A DNA stretch of 64,000 bases, taken from NCBI GenBank assembly GCA_944383265.1, contig CALWOX010000003.1, forward strand, positions 186,001-250,000. Reading direction: 5' to 3'. The notes below the pieces were generated by a model. That model saw nothing but the letters and a program-made list of their open reading frames with translations, did not search any database and was not told where the DNA came from. A program made the translations under genes and the position numbers. Below are positions 42,757 to 51,719 of the stretch, piece after piece; position 1 is the stretch's first letter, and each line of letters opens with the position of its first letter. Source of the DNA: an uncultured Lachnospiraceae bacterium (lineage in GTDB: Bacteria > Bacillota > Clostridia > Lachnospirales > Lachnospiraceae).

Positions 42757-44085
42757 ATGTCAGCTTTGACAAAAGAAGATTACTTGAGAATAAAAGAAAA
42801 GGCCGAAAGCTATAAGGCGGATATGACCGCATTTTTGAGAAACATAGTCAAATACCCGGGAGAATCCTGCGATGAGGAGATGCATGTCAAAGTCATTTAC
42901 GATGAAATGAAAAAGCTCGGCTTTGATGAGGTAAAGACAGATGACATGGGAAATGTCATGGGCTTTATGGGCACAGGCGAAAAGCTCATAGCCTTTGACG
43001 CCCATATCGATACTGTCGGAATAGGAAACAGGGACAACTGGAGCTTCGATCCCTATGAGGGCTTTGAGACAGAAACAGAGATAGGCGGCAGAGGAACCTC
43101 CGATCAGCTCGGAGGAATAGTTTCCGCTGTATACGGTGCAAAGATAATGAAGGATCTCGGTCTCTTAAATGATAAGTACAGAGTCATGGTCGTAGGAACT
43201 GTTCAGGAGGAGGACTGCGACGGCCTCTGCTGGCAGTACATTATAAAGGAGGATAATATACATCCGGAGTTCGTTGTATCCACAGAGCCCACTGACGGAG
43301 GCATATACAGAGGCCAGAGAGGGCGAATGGAGATACGCATAGACGTAAAGGGAGTCTCATGCCACGGCTCCGCCCCCGAAAGGGGAGACAATGCTATCTA
43401 CAAGATGGCTGACATACTTCAAAATGTCCGCGCGCTTAATGAAAATGATGCCGAGGACTCAACCGAGATAAAAGGCCTTGTGAAGATGCTTTCAGAAAAA
43501 TATAACCCTGAGTGGAAGGAAGCTAATTTCCTCGGAAAAGGCACTGTCACTGTATCCGAGATCTTCTTTACCTCTCCCAGCCGCTGTGCTGTTGCGGACT
43601 CCTGCTCCGTATCCCTTGACAGAAGGATGACAGCAGGTGAAACCTGGGAGTCATGCCTTGATGAGATAAGGGAGCTTCCCATGGTGAAAAAGTACGGAGA
43701 AGATGTGAAAGTAAGCATGTACGAGTACGCACGCCCCTCATATAAGAATCTCACCTATCCCATAGAATGCTACTTCCCCACCTGGGTCATACCTGAGGAT
43801 CACAAGGTTACAAAGGCAATGGAGGAAGCCTATATCTCGCTCTTTGGAGAGAGCCGCACAGGCTCGGAAGAGACTGTTGAAATGAGAAAGGCACGCCCCC
43901 TTACAGACAAGTGGACCTTCTCCACAAACGGAGTGTCCATCATGGGAAGGAACGGAATCCCCTGCATAGGCTTCGGCCCCGGAGCAGAAGCTCAGGCTCA
44001 TGCACCCAATGAAAAGACATGGAAGCAGGATCTTGTTACCTGTGCGGCTGTTTATGCGACACTGCCCTGCTGCTACTGCAAATAA
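42757..44085 (+). CDS. ygeY: YgeY, M20-family metallohydrolase of the purine cluster
   Basis: 442 residues. M20 metal ligands: [15 protein letters not shown] (His, Asp), [21 protein letters not shown] (Glu-Glu) and the late His in [12 protein letters not shown]. The dimerisation domain in the middle begins [18 protein letters not shown]. Length and sequence fit YgeY, which always occurs with ygeX and ygeW. It probably hydrolyses an amide bond in an acyclic purine-breakdown intermediate to give diaminopropionate for YgeX. TAGGAGGAAA precedes the ATG, 21 bases after ygeX, so they are cotranscribed. Confidence 0.93.
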   Translation: MSALTKEDYLRIKEKAESYKADMTAFLRNIVKYPGESCDEEMHVKVIYDEMKKLGFDEVKTDDMGNVMGFMGTGEKLIAFDAHIDTVGIGNRDNWSFDPYEGFETETEIGGRGTSDQLGGIVSAVYGAKIMKDLGLLNDKYRVMVVGTVQEEDCDGLCWQYIIKEDNIHPEFVVSTEPTDGGIYRGQRGRMEIRIDVKGVSCHGSAPERGDNAIYKMADILQNVRALNENDAEDSTEIKGLVKMLSEKYNPEWKEANFLGKGTVTVSEIFFTSPSRCAVADSCSVSLDRRMTAGETWESCLDEIRELPMVKKYGEDVKVSMYEYARPSYKNLTYPIECYFPTWVIPEDHKVTKAMEEAYISLFGESRTGSEETVEMRKARPLTDKWTFSTNGVSIMGRNGIPCIGFGPGAEAQAHAPNEKTWKQDLVTCAAVYATLPCCYCK

Positions 44086-44110
44086 TTTAATGATAAAGGA
44101 GATCACAGAT

Positions 44111-45304
44111 ATGGCAAATTTACAGGATTATATTTCAAAGCTTGACAGCTTAAAATTCGATAATATGTATATGAATGACTTTTTCCTTACCTGGGAAAAG
44201 ACCGCAGACGAGCTCATGGCTACATGGACTGTAGCTGACGCTTTGAGATATCTCAGAGAGAACAATATATCAACAAGAGTTTTTGATTCGGGACTCGGAA
44301 TATCCATATTCAGAGACAATTCCACCCGCACACGCTTTTCCTTTGCTTCAGCATGTAATTTCCTCGGCCTTATGCCCCAGGACCTTGATGAAAAGAAGTC
44401 TCAGATAGCCCACGGAGAGACTGTCAGAGAGACTGCAAACATGGTATCCTTCATGGCGGACGTCATCGGAATACGCGACGACATGTACATAGGAAAGGGA
44501 AACAAATACATGCATGAGGTGGCTGATTCTGTGGACGCGGGCTACAGAGACGGAATACTTGAGCAGAGACCTACTCTCGTAAGCCTTCAGTGCGATATAG
44601 ATCACCCCACTCAGTGTATGGCTGACGCTCTCCACTGCGCGCATGAGTTTGGCGGCTTTGAAAATCTCAAAGGTAAAAAGATAGCTATGACCTGGGCCTA
44701 CTCTCCCTCCTACGGAAAGCCTCTCTCCGTCCCTCAGGGCGTGATCGGATTATTCACAAGACTCGGCTGCGAGGTGGTTCTCGCCCATCCGGAGGGCTAT
44801 GATGTGATGCCCGAGGTGGAGAAGGTCGCAGCGGAAAACGCCGCAAAATCAGGCGGAAGCTTTAAAAAGACCAATTCCATGGCCGAGGCCTTCAAGGATG
44901 CGGATATAGTTTATCCTAAATCATGGGCTCCCTTTGCCGCTATGGAAAAGCGTACAGAGCTCTACGGAAACGGTGATTTTGACAGCATAGACAAGCTTGA
45001 AAAGGAGCTCCTTGCTCAAAATGCGCTGCATAAGGACTGGTGCTGCACAGAGGAGCTTATGAAGACTACGAAGGACGGAAAGGCCCTCTATCTCCACTGT
45101 CTCCCTGCAGACATAAACGGAGTAAGCTGCAAGGACGGAGAGGTCGAGGCATCTGTATTTGACCGCTATAGAGATCCGCTCTATAAGGAGGCAAGCTTCA
45201 AGCCTTATATCATTGCTGCCATGATCTTCCTTGCAAAGTTCAAAAACCCTCAGGATATCCTTTCAAAGCTTCAGGAGAGAGGAAGAAGCAGGATATTCGA
45301 ATAG
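44111..45304 (+). CDS. ygeW: YgeW, knotted carbamoyltransferase
   Basis: 397 residues from the ATG after AAAGGAG; the frame is open upstream into ygeY but without a ribosome site. The carbamoyl phosphate loop is FRDNSTRTRFSFASACNFLG, followed by DHPTQCMADALHCAHEF, and the HCLPA-type motif LYLHCLPADINGV. It belongs to the knotted YgeW group of the aspartate/ornithine carbamoyltransferase family. With carbamate kinase downstream it likely runs in the breakdown direction, turning a ureido compound and phosphate into carbamoyl phosphate and an amine. It is 25 bases after ygeY. Confidence 0.93.
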   Translation: MANLQDYISKLDSLKFDNMYMNDFFLTWEKTADELMATWTVADALRYLRENNISTRVFDSGLGISIFRDNSTRTRFSFASACNFLGLMPQDLDEKKSQIAHGETVRETANMVSFMADVIGIRDDMYIGKGNKYMHEVADSVDAGYRDGILEQRPTLVSLQCDIDHPTQCMADALHCAHEFGGFENLKGKKIAMTWAYSPSYGKPLSVPQGVIGLFTRLGCEVVLAHPEGYDVMPEVEKVAAENAAKSGGSFKKTNSMAEAFKDADIVYPKSWAPFAAMEKRTELYGNGDFDSIDKLEKELLAQNALHKDWCCTEELMKTTKDGKALYLHCLPADINGVSCKDGEVEASVFDRYRDPLYKEASFKPYIIAAMIFLAKFKNPQDILSKLQERGRSRIFE

Positions 45305-45358
45305 ATCGGAGCTGATCCGGTTTCGGATACTTAAAGCCTGTAAGGCAGAGGTAAAACT

Positions 45359-46306
45359 ATGAATGGAAAAAAGAAGATCGTCATAGCCTTAGGTGGAAAT
45401 GCTCTCGGAAATACTCTGTCAGAGCAGATGAAGGCTGTAAAAATAACGGCAAAGGCTATAGTTGACCTTATTGAGGAGGGCAACGATGTGGTGGTAGTCC
45501 ATGGAAACGGCCCTCAGGTAGGCATAATAAATAATGCTATGACCGAGTATGCCATGCGTAAGGAAGGCCGTCAGCAGACTCCGCTATCCGTATGTGTGGC
45601 AATGAGTCAGGCTTACATAGGCTATGATCTGCAGAATGCTTTAAGGGAGGAGTTTTTAAACAGGGGCATGCCTCCCCACAACTCTTCCACCATGATAACC
45701 CAGATAATCGTTGACAAAAACGATCCCGCCTTCAGAAATCCCACAAAACCCATAGGCGTGTTTATGAGCCATGACGAAGCTGAAAAGGCTGCCCTTGAAA
45801 ACGGATGGGAGATGCATGAGGACTCCGGCAGAGGCTACAGACGTGTGGTAGCCTCCCCTATGCCAAGAGAGATAGTTGAGATAAACGCCATTAAGGCAAT
45901 GATAAACGACGGAAATCTCGTCATATGCTGCGGAGGCGGAGGTATCCCTGTTATCAGGGAGGAAAGCAATCATCTTGCGGGTGTGCCCGCCGTAATAGAT
46001 AAGGATCTTGCGGCGGAGCTCCTTGCGGAAAGCATCGAAGCTGACATGCTGATAATCCTTACAGCAGTGGAAAAAGTAGCGATAAACTACGGAAAGCCCG
46101 ACGAAATAGGCCTTTCTCAAATGAGCATAAGTGAGGCCGAAGCCTACTGTGAGGAGGGACAATTCGGAGAAGGCTCCATGCTGCCCAAGGTACGTGCTGG
46201 AATTAAATTTGCCGAATCAGGCGACAACAGAGTCGCTCTCATAACACTTCTGGAAAAGGCGAGAGAGGCTATTAACGGCTTTACAGGAACTCGTATCATA
46301 AGGTAA
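45359..46306 (+). CDS. arcC: Carbamate kinase (YqeA/ArcC)
   Basis: 315 residues, the normal size. Amino-acid-kinase fold: IVIALGGNALGNTLSEQMKA, VVVHGNGPQVGIINNAM, VICCGGGGIPVIREESNHL, and the ATP-site KVAINYGKPDEIG. It moves phosphate from carbamoyl phosphate to ADP, giving ATP, CO2 and ammonia (EC 2.7.2.2). Placed after ygeW, it conserves the energy of purine-ring breakdown. GCAGAGGT precedes the ATG. The 54-base gap to ygeW has no clear terminator. Confidence 0.94.
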   Translation: MNGKKKIVIALGGNALGNTLSEQMKAVKITAKAIVDLIEEGNDVVVVHGNGPQVGIINNAMTEYAMRKEGRQQTPLSVCVAMSQAYIGYDLQNALREEFLNRGMPPHNSSTMITQIIVDKNDPAFRNPTKPIGVFMSHDEAEKAALENGWEMHEDSGRGYRRVVASPMPREIVEINAIKAMINDGNLVICCGGGGIPVIREESNHLAGVPAVIDKDLAAELLAESIEADMLIILTAVEKVAINYGKPDEIGLSQMSISEAEAYCEEGQFGEGSMLPKVRAGIKFAESGDNRVALITLLEKAREAINGFTGTRIIR

Positions 46307-46360
46307 ACTATATTTCGTTTTTTATGATCTGACCGGAATATCGGCAAAGGGGGCTTTGTT

Positions 46361-47677
46361 ATGAATGAAAAAAGATATGCTTCTGTTTTTGAGTACAAGG
46401 GAATACCGCCCTTAAGGCAGGCCTTCCCTCTCGCTCTCCAGCATGTGGTGGCTATGATAGTCGGCTGTGTCACCCCCGCCATAATGGTATCGGGTACGGC
46501 GGGCCTTGAAAATGCTGAAAAGGTAATATTGATCCAAGCCTCTCTTGTTTTTTCGGCGCTGTCAACCTTTCTCATGCTCTTTCCCATAAAAACAGGAAAG
46601 GGCTTCAGGATAGGTGCGGGACTTCCTGTGATGGTGGGTGTCAGCTTTTCCTATGTGCTGAGTATGCAGACTATAGCATCCTCATACGGCATAGGAGCCA
46701 TACTCGGCGCTCAGCTTGTGGGTGGTATCGTCGCCGTTGCAGTAGGTCTTTCCATAGACAGGATAAGAAAATTCTTTCCTCCCTTGATAGCCGGAACAGT
46801 TGTCTTTACCATAGGGTTATCTCTGTATCCCACTGCCATAAATTATATGGCGGGAGGAACAGGCTCGGCGGATTACGGCGCATGGCAAAACTGGTTTGTA
46901 TCTTTACTGACGCTGATAATAGTGACTGTCCTCAATCACTTTACCCGTGGTTTTGTAAAGCTTGCAAGCATACTTATAGCTATGGCCTGCGGTTATGTTG
47001 TCTCCGCATTCATGGGGATGATAAGCTTTGATGCCGTGGCCGAGGCAAGTATATTTGCCCCTCCTGTTCCCCTTTATTTCGGTATAGACTTTGAGCCTTC
47101 CGCCTGCATTGCAATAGGACTTTTGTTTGCCATAAATTCCATACAGGCCATAGGTGACTTCTCGGCCACAACAGGTGGAGCCATGGACAGGTCTCCCACA
47201 AATGAAGAGCTGAGAGGCGCTATCACGGGCTACGGTATAGCAAATATCGTAAGCTCCTTTTTCGGAGGACTTCCCACAGCAACCTACAGCCAAAATGTGG
47301 GAATAGTGACAACAACAAAGGTCATTAACCGCTGTGTTTTGGGCCTTGCGGCGCTTATTATACTTATTGCAGGCTTGTCACCGAAATTTTCTGCCATTCT
47401 TACCACTATACCCTATGCCGTCCTCGGCGGGGCCACTGTATCAGTTTTTGCTTCAATAGCAATGACAGGCATAAAGCTTGTAATGTCAGACAGGCCCTCC
47501 GCGAGAGATACCTCTATAGTAGGACTTGCCGCAGCTCTCGGAATGGGAATATCTCAGGCTTCGGAGTCTCTGTCAACATTTCCCGAATGGGTGACGACCA
47601 TATTCGGAAACAGCCCTGTAGTTATCGCGACCATAGTAGCTGTATTCTTAAATATGACTCTTCCAAAGGATGAATAG
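46361..47677 (+). CDS. NCS2-family purine (urate/xanthine) permease
   Basis: 438 residues with about 12-14 hydrophobic segments. NCS2 signatures: LQHVVAMIVGCVTPAIMVSG near the N terminus, FSATTGGAMDRSPTNEELRG, and the family motif TYSQNVGIVTTTKVINRCVL. This nucleobase:cation symporter family takes up xanthine, urate or uracil; Q-N-G-T in the motif and the position after the purine cluster favour a purine, and urate is a good candidate. AAAGGGGG precedes the ATG. Last gene of the rightward operon, followed by a strong terminator. Confidence 0.92.
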   Translation: MNEKRYASVFEYKGIPPLRQAFPLALQHVVAMIVGCVTPAIMVSGTAGLENAEKVILIQASLVFSALSTFLMLFPIKTGKGFRIGAGLPVMVGVSFSYVLSMQTIASSYGIGAILGAQLVGGIVAVAVGLSIDRIRKFFPPLIAGTVVFTIGLSLYPTAINYMAGGTGSADYGAWQNWFVSLLTLIIVTVLNHFTRGFVKLASILIAMACGYVVSAFMGMISFDAVAEASIFAPPVPLYFGIDFEPSACIAIGLLFAINSIQAIGDFSATTGGAMDRSPTNEELRGAITGYGIANIVSSFFGGLPTATYSQNVGIVTTTKVINRCVLGLAALIILIAGLSPKFSAILTTIPYAVLGGATVSVFASIAMTGIKLVMSDRPSARDTSIVGLAAALGMGISQASESLSTFPEWVTTIFGNSPVVIATIVAVFLNMTLPKDE

Positions 47678-47680
47678 ATA

Positions 47681-47720
47681 AAAGGACTGCTGATCTGTAT
47701 TTTTCAGCAGTCCTCTTTTT
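47681..47720. terminator. Bidirectional terminator between the permease and the WYL gene
   Basis: AGGACTGCTGA (47683-47693) and TCAGCAGTCCT (47704-47714), 11 perfect bases, followed by CTTTTT. A-rich sequence on the left side serves the other direction. The right arm includes the stop codon and last codons of the WYL gene. Confidence 0.85.
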
Positions 47721-48699
47721 GTAATTCTGTAAGTCTTTCTCTGAACATTTCCTTGAGAGATTCGGGTCCCAATATCTTTACTCCACTTCCGAGCCCGAAG
47801 ATCCAGCCCATAAGCTGGGGACTTATAAATGCGTCAAAGGATATCACAAAGCTGTCCTTTTTCCTTACGGGCCTCATAGAGACATCCCTTCCGAAGCGGT
47901 CTATCATGACACCTGCGAGGCTGTTTTTGCACTCAAGCCTCACTCTCTCAAGCTCTCCGCCGAACATTCCGAAAAGCCTGTCGGAATACTTTTCCGTATC
48001 CGAAGCCTCAAAGGCCTTCCTGCCTTCACGCTCCTCAGTCTCTACTATCTCTGTCTTAAGCATCTTGTCCACACGATAGTGCTTCAGCATTTCGGCCTCG
48101 CTGTCATAAGCCACAAGATAATAATTTTCGTCATCCCATATGAGGCTCCATGGGCTTAAGATATAAAAGGCCCCGCCTCTTCTGAGTACAAGCTCCTTCT
48201 TTTCATTCCAATTAAAGTATTGAAATCTTATCTTTCTGTTTTTTCCCATGGCCTCATATATCAGATCCACGTTGTAATAGACAGACTCGTTTTCAGCCTT
48301 TGCTCTTCCCGTCACGAGTACCTGCCTGTGAAGCTTTGAGGCCTCATGCTTTCCCGCAAGGCTCTCAAGCTTCTTTATAAGGTCGCGGGATTTTTTCTCC
48401 GTAATGAATCTTGCAGCCTGGACCGCATCGGTAAGGAGCTTGAGCTCCGGGAGCTCAAACTCTCTTTTTCCTATATGATACGTATAGCGTGTACCGGTCC
48501 CTTCGATTATCACATCTGTCCCGAACAGCCTGAGAGCCTCCATATCCGTATATATACTCTTTCTCTCGGCGCTGATGCCATAGCTTTCAAGCTTCTTTAT
48601 TATCTCCGACATAGTGAGTCCGTGGCTGTCGTCTGTCTCCTCATAAAGTATCTTTAAAAGGTATAAAAGTTTTAATTTTTGATTCTCCGACTTAGGCAT
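47704..48699 (-). CDS. WYL-domain transcriptional regulator
   Basis: 331 residues. An N-terminal winged helix-turn-helix of the HTH_11/DeoR type (KLLYLLKILYEETDDSHGLT, MSEIIKKLESYGISAERKS) is followed by a WYL domain (KNRKIRFQYFNWNEKKELVL, LSPWSLIWDDENYYLVAYDS) and a C-terminal extension (GRDVSMRPVRKKDSFVIS). WYL domains sense small ligands or nucleic acid. The stop codon lies inside a terminator stem. It starts five bases before the trkH stop region, so it is downstream in the trkA-trkH unit. Target unknown. Confidence 0.88.
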   Translation of the reverse strand: MPKSENQKLKLLYLLKILYEETDDSHGLTMSEIIKKLESYGISAERKSIYTDMEALRLFGTDVIIEGTGTRYTYHIGKREFELPELKLLTDAVQAARFITEKKSRDLIKKLESLAGKHEASKLHRQVLVTGRAKAENESVYYNVDLIYEAMGKNRKIRFQYFNWNEKKELVLRRGGAFYILSPWSLIWDDENYYLVAYDSEAEMLKHYRVDKMLKTEIVETEEREGRKAFEASDTEKYSDRLFGMFGGELERVRLECKNSLAGVMIDRFGRDVSMRPVRKKDSFVISFDAFISPQLMGWIFGLGSGVKILGPESLKEMFRERLTELQKEDC

Positions 48700-48704
48700 C
48701 TCTC

Positions 48705-50147
48705 TTAGAATTTTCTCCAGGTGTCTCTCGCAAAGAGCAGCATTATAGGGAATATCTCAAGTCTTCCGATAAGCATATCAAGGCTTAAAACCACCTTGCT
48801 GAGATCTGAAAGGCTCGAATAGTTTCCCATCGTTCCTACCACATCAAAGCCCGGACCTATATTGTTGTAGGTTGCGGCTACAGCTGTAAAGGTAGTCACC
48901 CAGCTCTCTCCGTCAAGGGATACTATGAGCACAGAGACACAAAAAATAACAAGGTACACAAAAAGGTACGCCCCTGTGTTTCTGAGAACGCTTTCCTCCA
49001 CTGCCTTTCCGTCCATATGCACCTTTTTTACTATATTAGGGTGCAGGGCAATAGCAAGCTCTCTCTTATAGGACTTTGCCAAAAGAACGACTCTCGAGAC
49101 CTTAAGTCCGCCGCCGGTGGAGCCCGCGCAGGCTCCTATAAACATGAGAAGTATCAGTATTCCCTGTGAGAGGTTCGGCCATACATTAAGGTCTGTTGTG
49201 GCATAACCTGTAGTAGTTATTATGGAGCCAACATGGAAGGCTGCATCCTTTAAGGCTATCAGAGGTGAGCTGTAGATTCCCTTAGCGCAGATATTAACAG
49301 TTATGATAAGTATGGAGGCGACTATTATCCCTATGTACCATCTCACTTCCTCCGACTTGAAGGCAAGCTTCGACCTCTTTATAAAAAGCAGGAAGTAAAA
49401 GTTAAAGTTTACTCCGAAGGCAATCATAGCTATGGTTATCACCACCTGCTGAGGTATAGTGTAGGAGGCGCAGCCTGAATTCAGTACGCTGAAGCCGCCT
49501 GTTCCCGCGGCTCCGAAGGTTATACACAGTGCGTCAAACACAGGCATCTTAAGCACTATGAGTATGATTATGGTAGCTATTGTAAGAGCCGTATAAAGCT
49601 GATACAAGACCTTCGCGGAGTCGGCCGCTCTGGGCACGAGCTTTGATATGGAAGGCCCGGGGCTCTCCGCCTTCATGATGTTCATCTGGGTACCGCCTGT
49701 AAAGGGCACCAGCGCCAGCATGAACACGAGTATTCCCATACCGCCTATCCAGTGCATGAAGCTTCTCCACATAAGCACACCCTTGGGAAGAGCCTCAACA
49801 TCTGTAAGTATGCTGGCTCCTGTCGTGGTGTAGCCCGAGACAGTCTCAAACACTGCGTCATATACGCTGTCAATAGAACCGCTGAAAAGGAAGGGAAGCA
49901 TTCCGGTAAATGTAAGTGCTATCCATGTAAGTCCTGTCGCCACATAGCCCTCCTTTGAAAACAGCGAGCCTGCAGCAGGCTTTACCTTTATGAATGGAAA
50001 GGCAAGTGCAAGGCAAATGATGCCTGTAAAGATAAAAGGAAAAAGGCTCTCTCCGTATATGATCGCGCAGATCATAGGCACTACCAGAAGTATTCCCTCA
50101 ATACTCAAAGCCATTCCTATTACATATGCAATGATCCTTAAGTCCAT
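48705..50147 (-). CDS. trkH: Potassium uptake channel subunit TrkH/KtrB
   Basis: 480 residues. Ten or so membrane helices arranged as four M1-P-M2 units. The selectivity-filter segments are ETVSGYTTTGASIL, FGAAGTGGFSVLNSG, GSIITTTGYATTDLNVW and AATYNNIGPGF, each with the conserved Gly. It forms the K+ translocating subunit and works with TrkA, whose gene lies 15 bases upstream. Uptake depends on the membrane potential or on Na+/H+. No signs of damage. Confidence 0.95.
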   Translation of the reverse strand: MDLRIIAYVIGMALSIEGILLVVPMICAIIYGESLFPFIFTGIICLALAFPFIKVKPAAGSLFSKEGYVATGLTWIALTFTGMLPFLFSGSIDSVYDAVFETVSGYTTTGASILTDVEALPKGVLMWRSFMHWIGGMGILVFMLALVPFTGGTQMNIMKAESPGPSISKLVPRAADSAKVLYQLYTALTIATIIILIVLKMPVFDALCITFGAAGTGGFSVLNSGCASYTIPQQVVITIAMIAFGVNFNFYFLLFIKRSKLAFKSEEVRWYIGIIVASILIITVNICAKGIYSSPLIALKDAAFHVGSIITTTGYATTDLNVWPNLSQGILILLMFIGACAGSTGGGLKVSRVVLLAKSYKRELAIALHPNIVKKVHMDGKAVEESVLRNTGAYLFVYLVIFCVSVLIVSLDGESWVTTFTAVAATYNNIGPGFDVVGTMGNYSSLSDLSKVVLSLDMLIGRLEIFPIMLLFARDTWRKF

Positions 50148-50162
50148 AGATTGCTCCCCCTC

Positions 50163-51524
50163 TTACTTCAAAATATCGTGAAGAGCTGATATTCCATGAT
50201 GGGTGGTCACTATTATGACAGAATCGTTTTCCTTTATCATATTTACACCCGAGGGAATTATGAAGGCTCCGTCTCTTATGATACATGCGATTATCATATT
50301 GTCCTTGAGCTTTGCGCCGAGCCTTGAAAGAGGAATATTCATAAGCTCCCTGTCCTCCTTGGCCTTAAACTCAAGTATCTCTATTCTGTTGTCAAGGTAA
50401 CGGTAGAGGGTCTCCACATTTCCTCCCACTCCGTTGCTCTGAGCTCTTACATACTGGGCGATTATATCCGCACATATAAATTTGGGGAATACAGCAGAGT
50501 CTATATGAAGCTCATCCATAACATCATTAAGATCTGTCCTGCTTATTTTTGTGATGACTTTTGCATCCGATACATTCTTTGCAAAGGTCGCGCTTATTAT
50601 GTTCTCCTCGTCTATTCCGGTAAGGGGCACAAAGGCGTCCACATTTCCGAGGCCCTGCTTCATGAGAAAGGCCTTGTCCGTACCGTCTCCGTGTATTACC
50701 TCAGCCTCAGGGAATATCTCCGAGAGCTTAAGACATTTTCCTTCGTCTATCTCTATTATCCTTACATGCTTTCCCTTCTTTAAGAGCATATCTGTAAGGT
50801 AGTGGGCTATGGTTCCTCCTCCTGTTATGATACAGGACTGAGCGGGCTTGTTTTTTACCTTGAGGAATTTAAAAAAATCCTTCATCTCATCCAGAGTGCT
50901 GACTATGGATATCTCGTCTCCCTCTTCTATCATAAAATTTCCGGAAGGGATTATGACATCTCCGCCTCTCTCTACAGCACATACGAGTATGTTGCAGCCT
51001 GTTATCTCTCTGACCTCCTGGAGGTTCTTGCCGAGAAGCGGGTAATCTTTATTTATATGTACGGAGAAAATGACGACCTTGCCGTTTGCAAAGCTGTCTA
51101 TCCTCGTAAGTGCAGGGTACTGTAAAAGCTTGAATATCTCAAGAGCAGCGGCATGCTCGGGGTTTATGATCTTTGAAAGTCCGAGCTTTTGCTTAAGGAA
51201 TTCCGTCTCCTTTGAGTAGAGAGGGTTCCTTACTCTGGCTATGGTCTTTGCCGTTCCTATGCTCTCGGCTATAACGCAGGCCAAAAGGTTAAGCTCATCG
51301 TAGGGGCTTACCGCGATAAATATATCCTTATTTTTGAGGTCGGCCTCTCTGAGGGTATTGATATCCGCCCCGTTTCCGCATATGGGAAGTATGTCTATTG
51401 CCTCGGCAGCCTGCTCCAAGGCCTTTTCATCATTATCAATGACAGTGACATCATGTCCGTCATTTACAAGTGTCTTCGCAAGCTCGGTACCAACCTTGCC
51501 GCATCCGACTATAACAGCATTCAT
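50163..51524 (-). CDS. trkA: Trk potassium uptake regulator TrkA
   Basis: About 453 residues from ATG at 51524 (GGAGAG upstream); an ATG at 51536 has no ribosome site. Two tandem RCK units, each a Rossmann domain plus TrkA-C domain: first MNAVIVGCGKVGTELAKTL and DGHDVTVIDND; second SCIITGGGTIAHYLTDMLLK then KGKHVRIIEID. They bind NAD(H) or other nucleotides and gate TrkH. Both TrkA-C parts are present (for example DRELMNIPLSRLGAKLKDN). First gene of the trkA-trkH-WYL unit. Confidence 0.95.
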   Translation of the reverse strand: MNAVIVGCGKVGTELAKTLVNDGHDVTVIDNDEKALEQAAEAIDILPICGNGADINTLREADLKNKDIFIAVSPYDELNLLACVIAESIGTAKTIARVRNPLYSKETEFLKQKLGLSKIINPEHAAALEIFKLLQYPALTRIDSFANGKVVIFSVHINKDYPLLGKNLQEVREITGCNILVCAVERGGDVIIPSGNFMIEEGDEISIVSTLDEMKDFFKFLKVKNKPAQSCIITGGGTIAHYLTDMLLKKGKHVRIIEIDEGKCLKLSEIFPEAEVIHGDGTDKAFLMKQGLGNVDAFVPLTGIDEENIISATFAKNVSDAKVITKISRTDLNDVMDELHIDSAVFPKFICADIIAQYVRAQSNGVGGNVETLYRYLDNRIEILEFKAKEDRELMNIPLSRLGAKLKDNMIIACIIRDGAFIIPSGVNMIKENDSVIIVTTHHGISALHDILK

Positions 51525-51650
51525 TATTCTCTCCATCCTTAAAAATGATAAAAATGTCGGTAATTATACCAAATGACACTATATCACGCTTTGGGAAATA
51601 TTACAGCACATTTTAAGGAATTTGTGTTTAATTTATGAATGAAACGTATA

Positions 51651-51683
51651 TAAAATCAGCCGAGCCCTGAAGGACTCGACTGA
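51651..51683 (-). terminator. Terminator after the amidohydrolase operon
   Basis: Minus strand TCAGTCGAGTCC-TTCA-GGGCTCGGCTGA (51683-51656) followed by TTTTA. The stem has one or two G-T pairs. It lies 37 bases after the M20 gene stop codon. Confidence 0.7.
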
Positions 51684-51719
51684 ATTACCGTAAATATAAG
51701 ATATTTTATTTCTTTTTGT

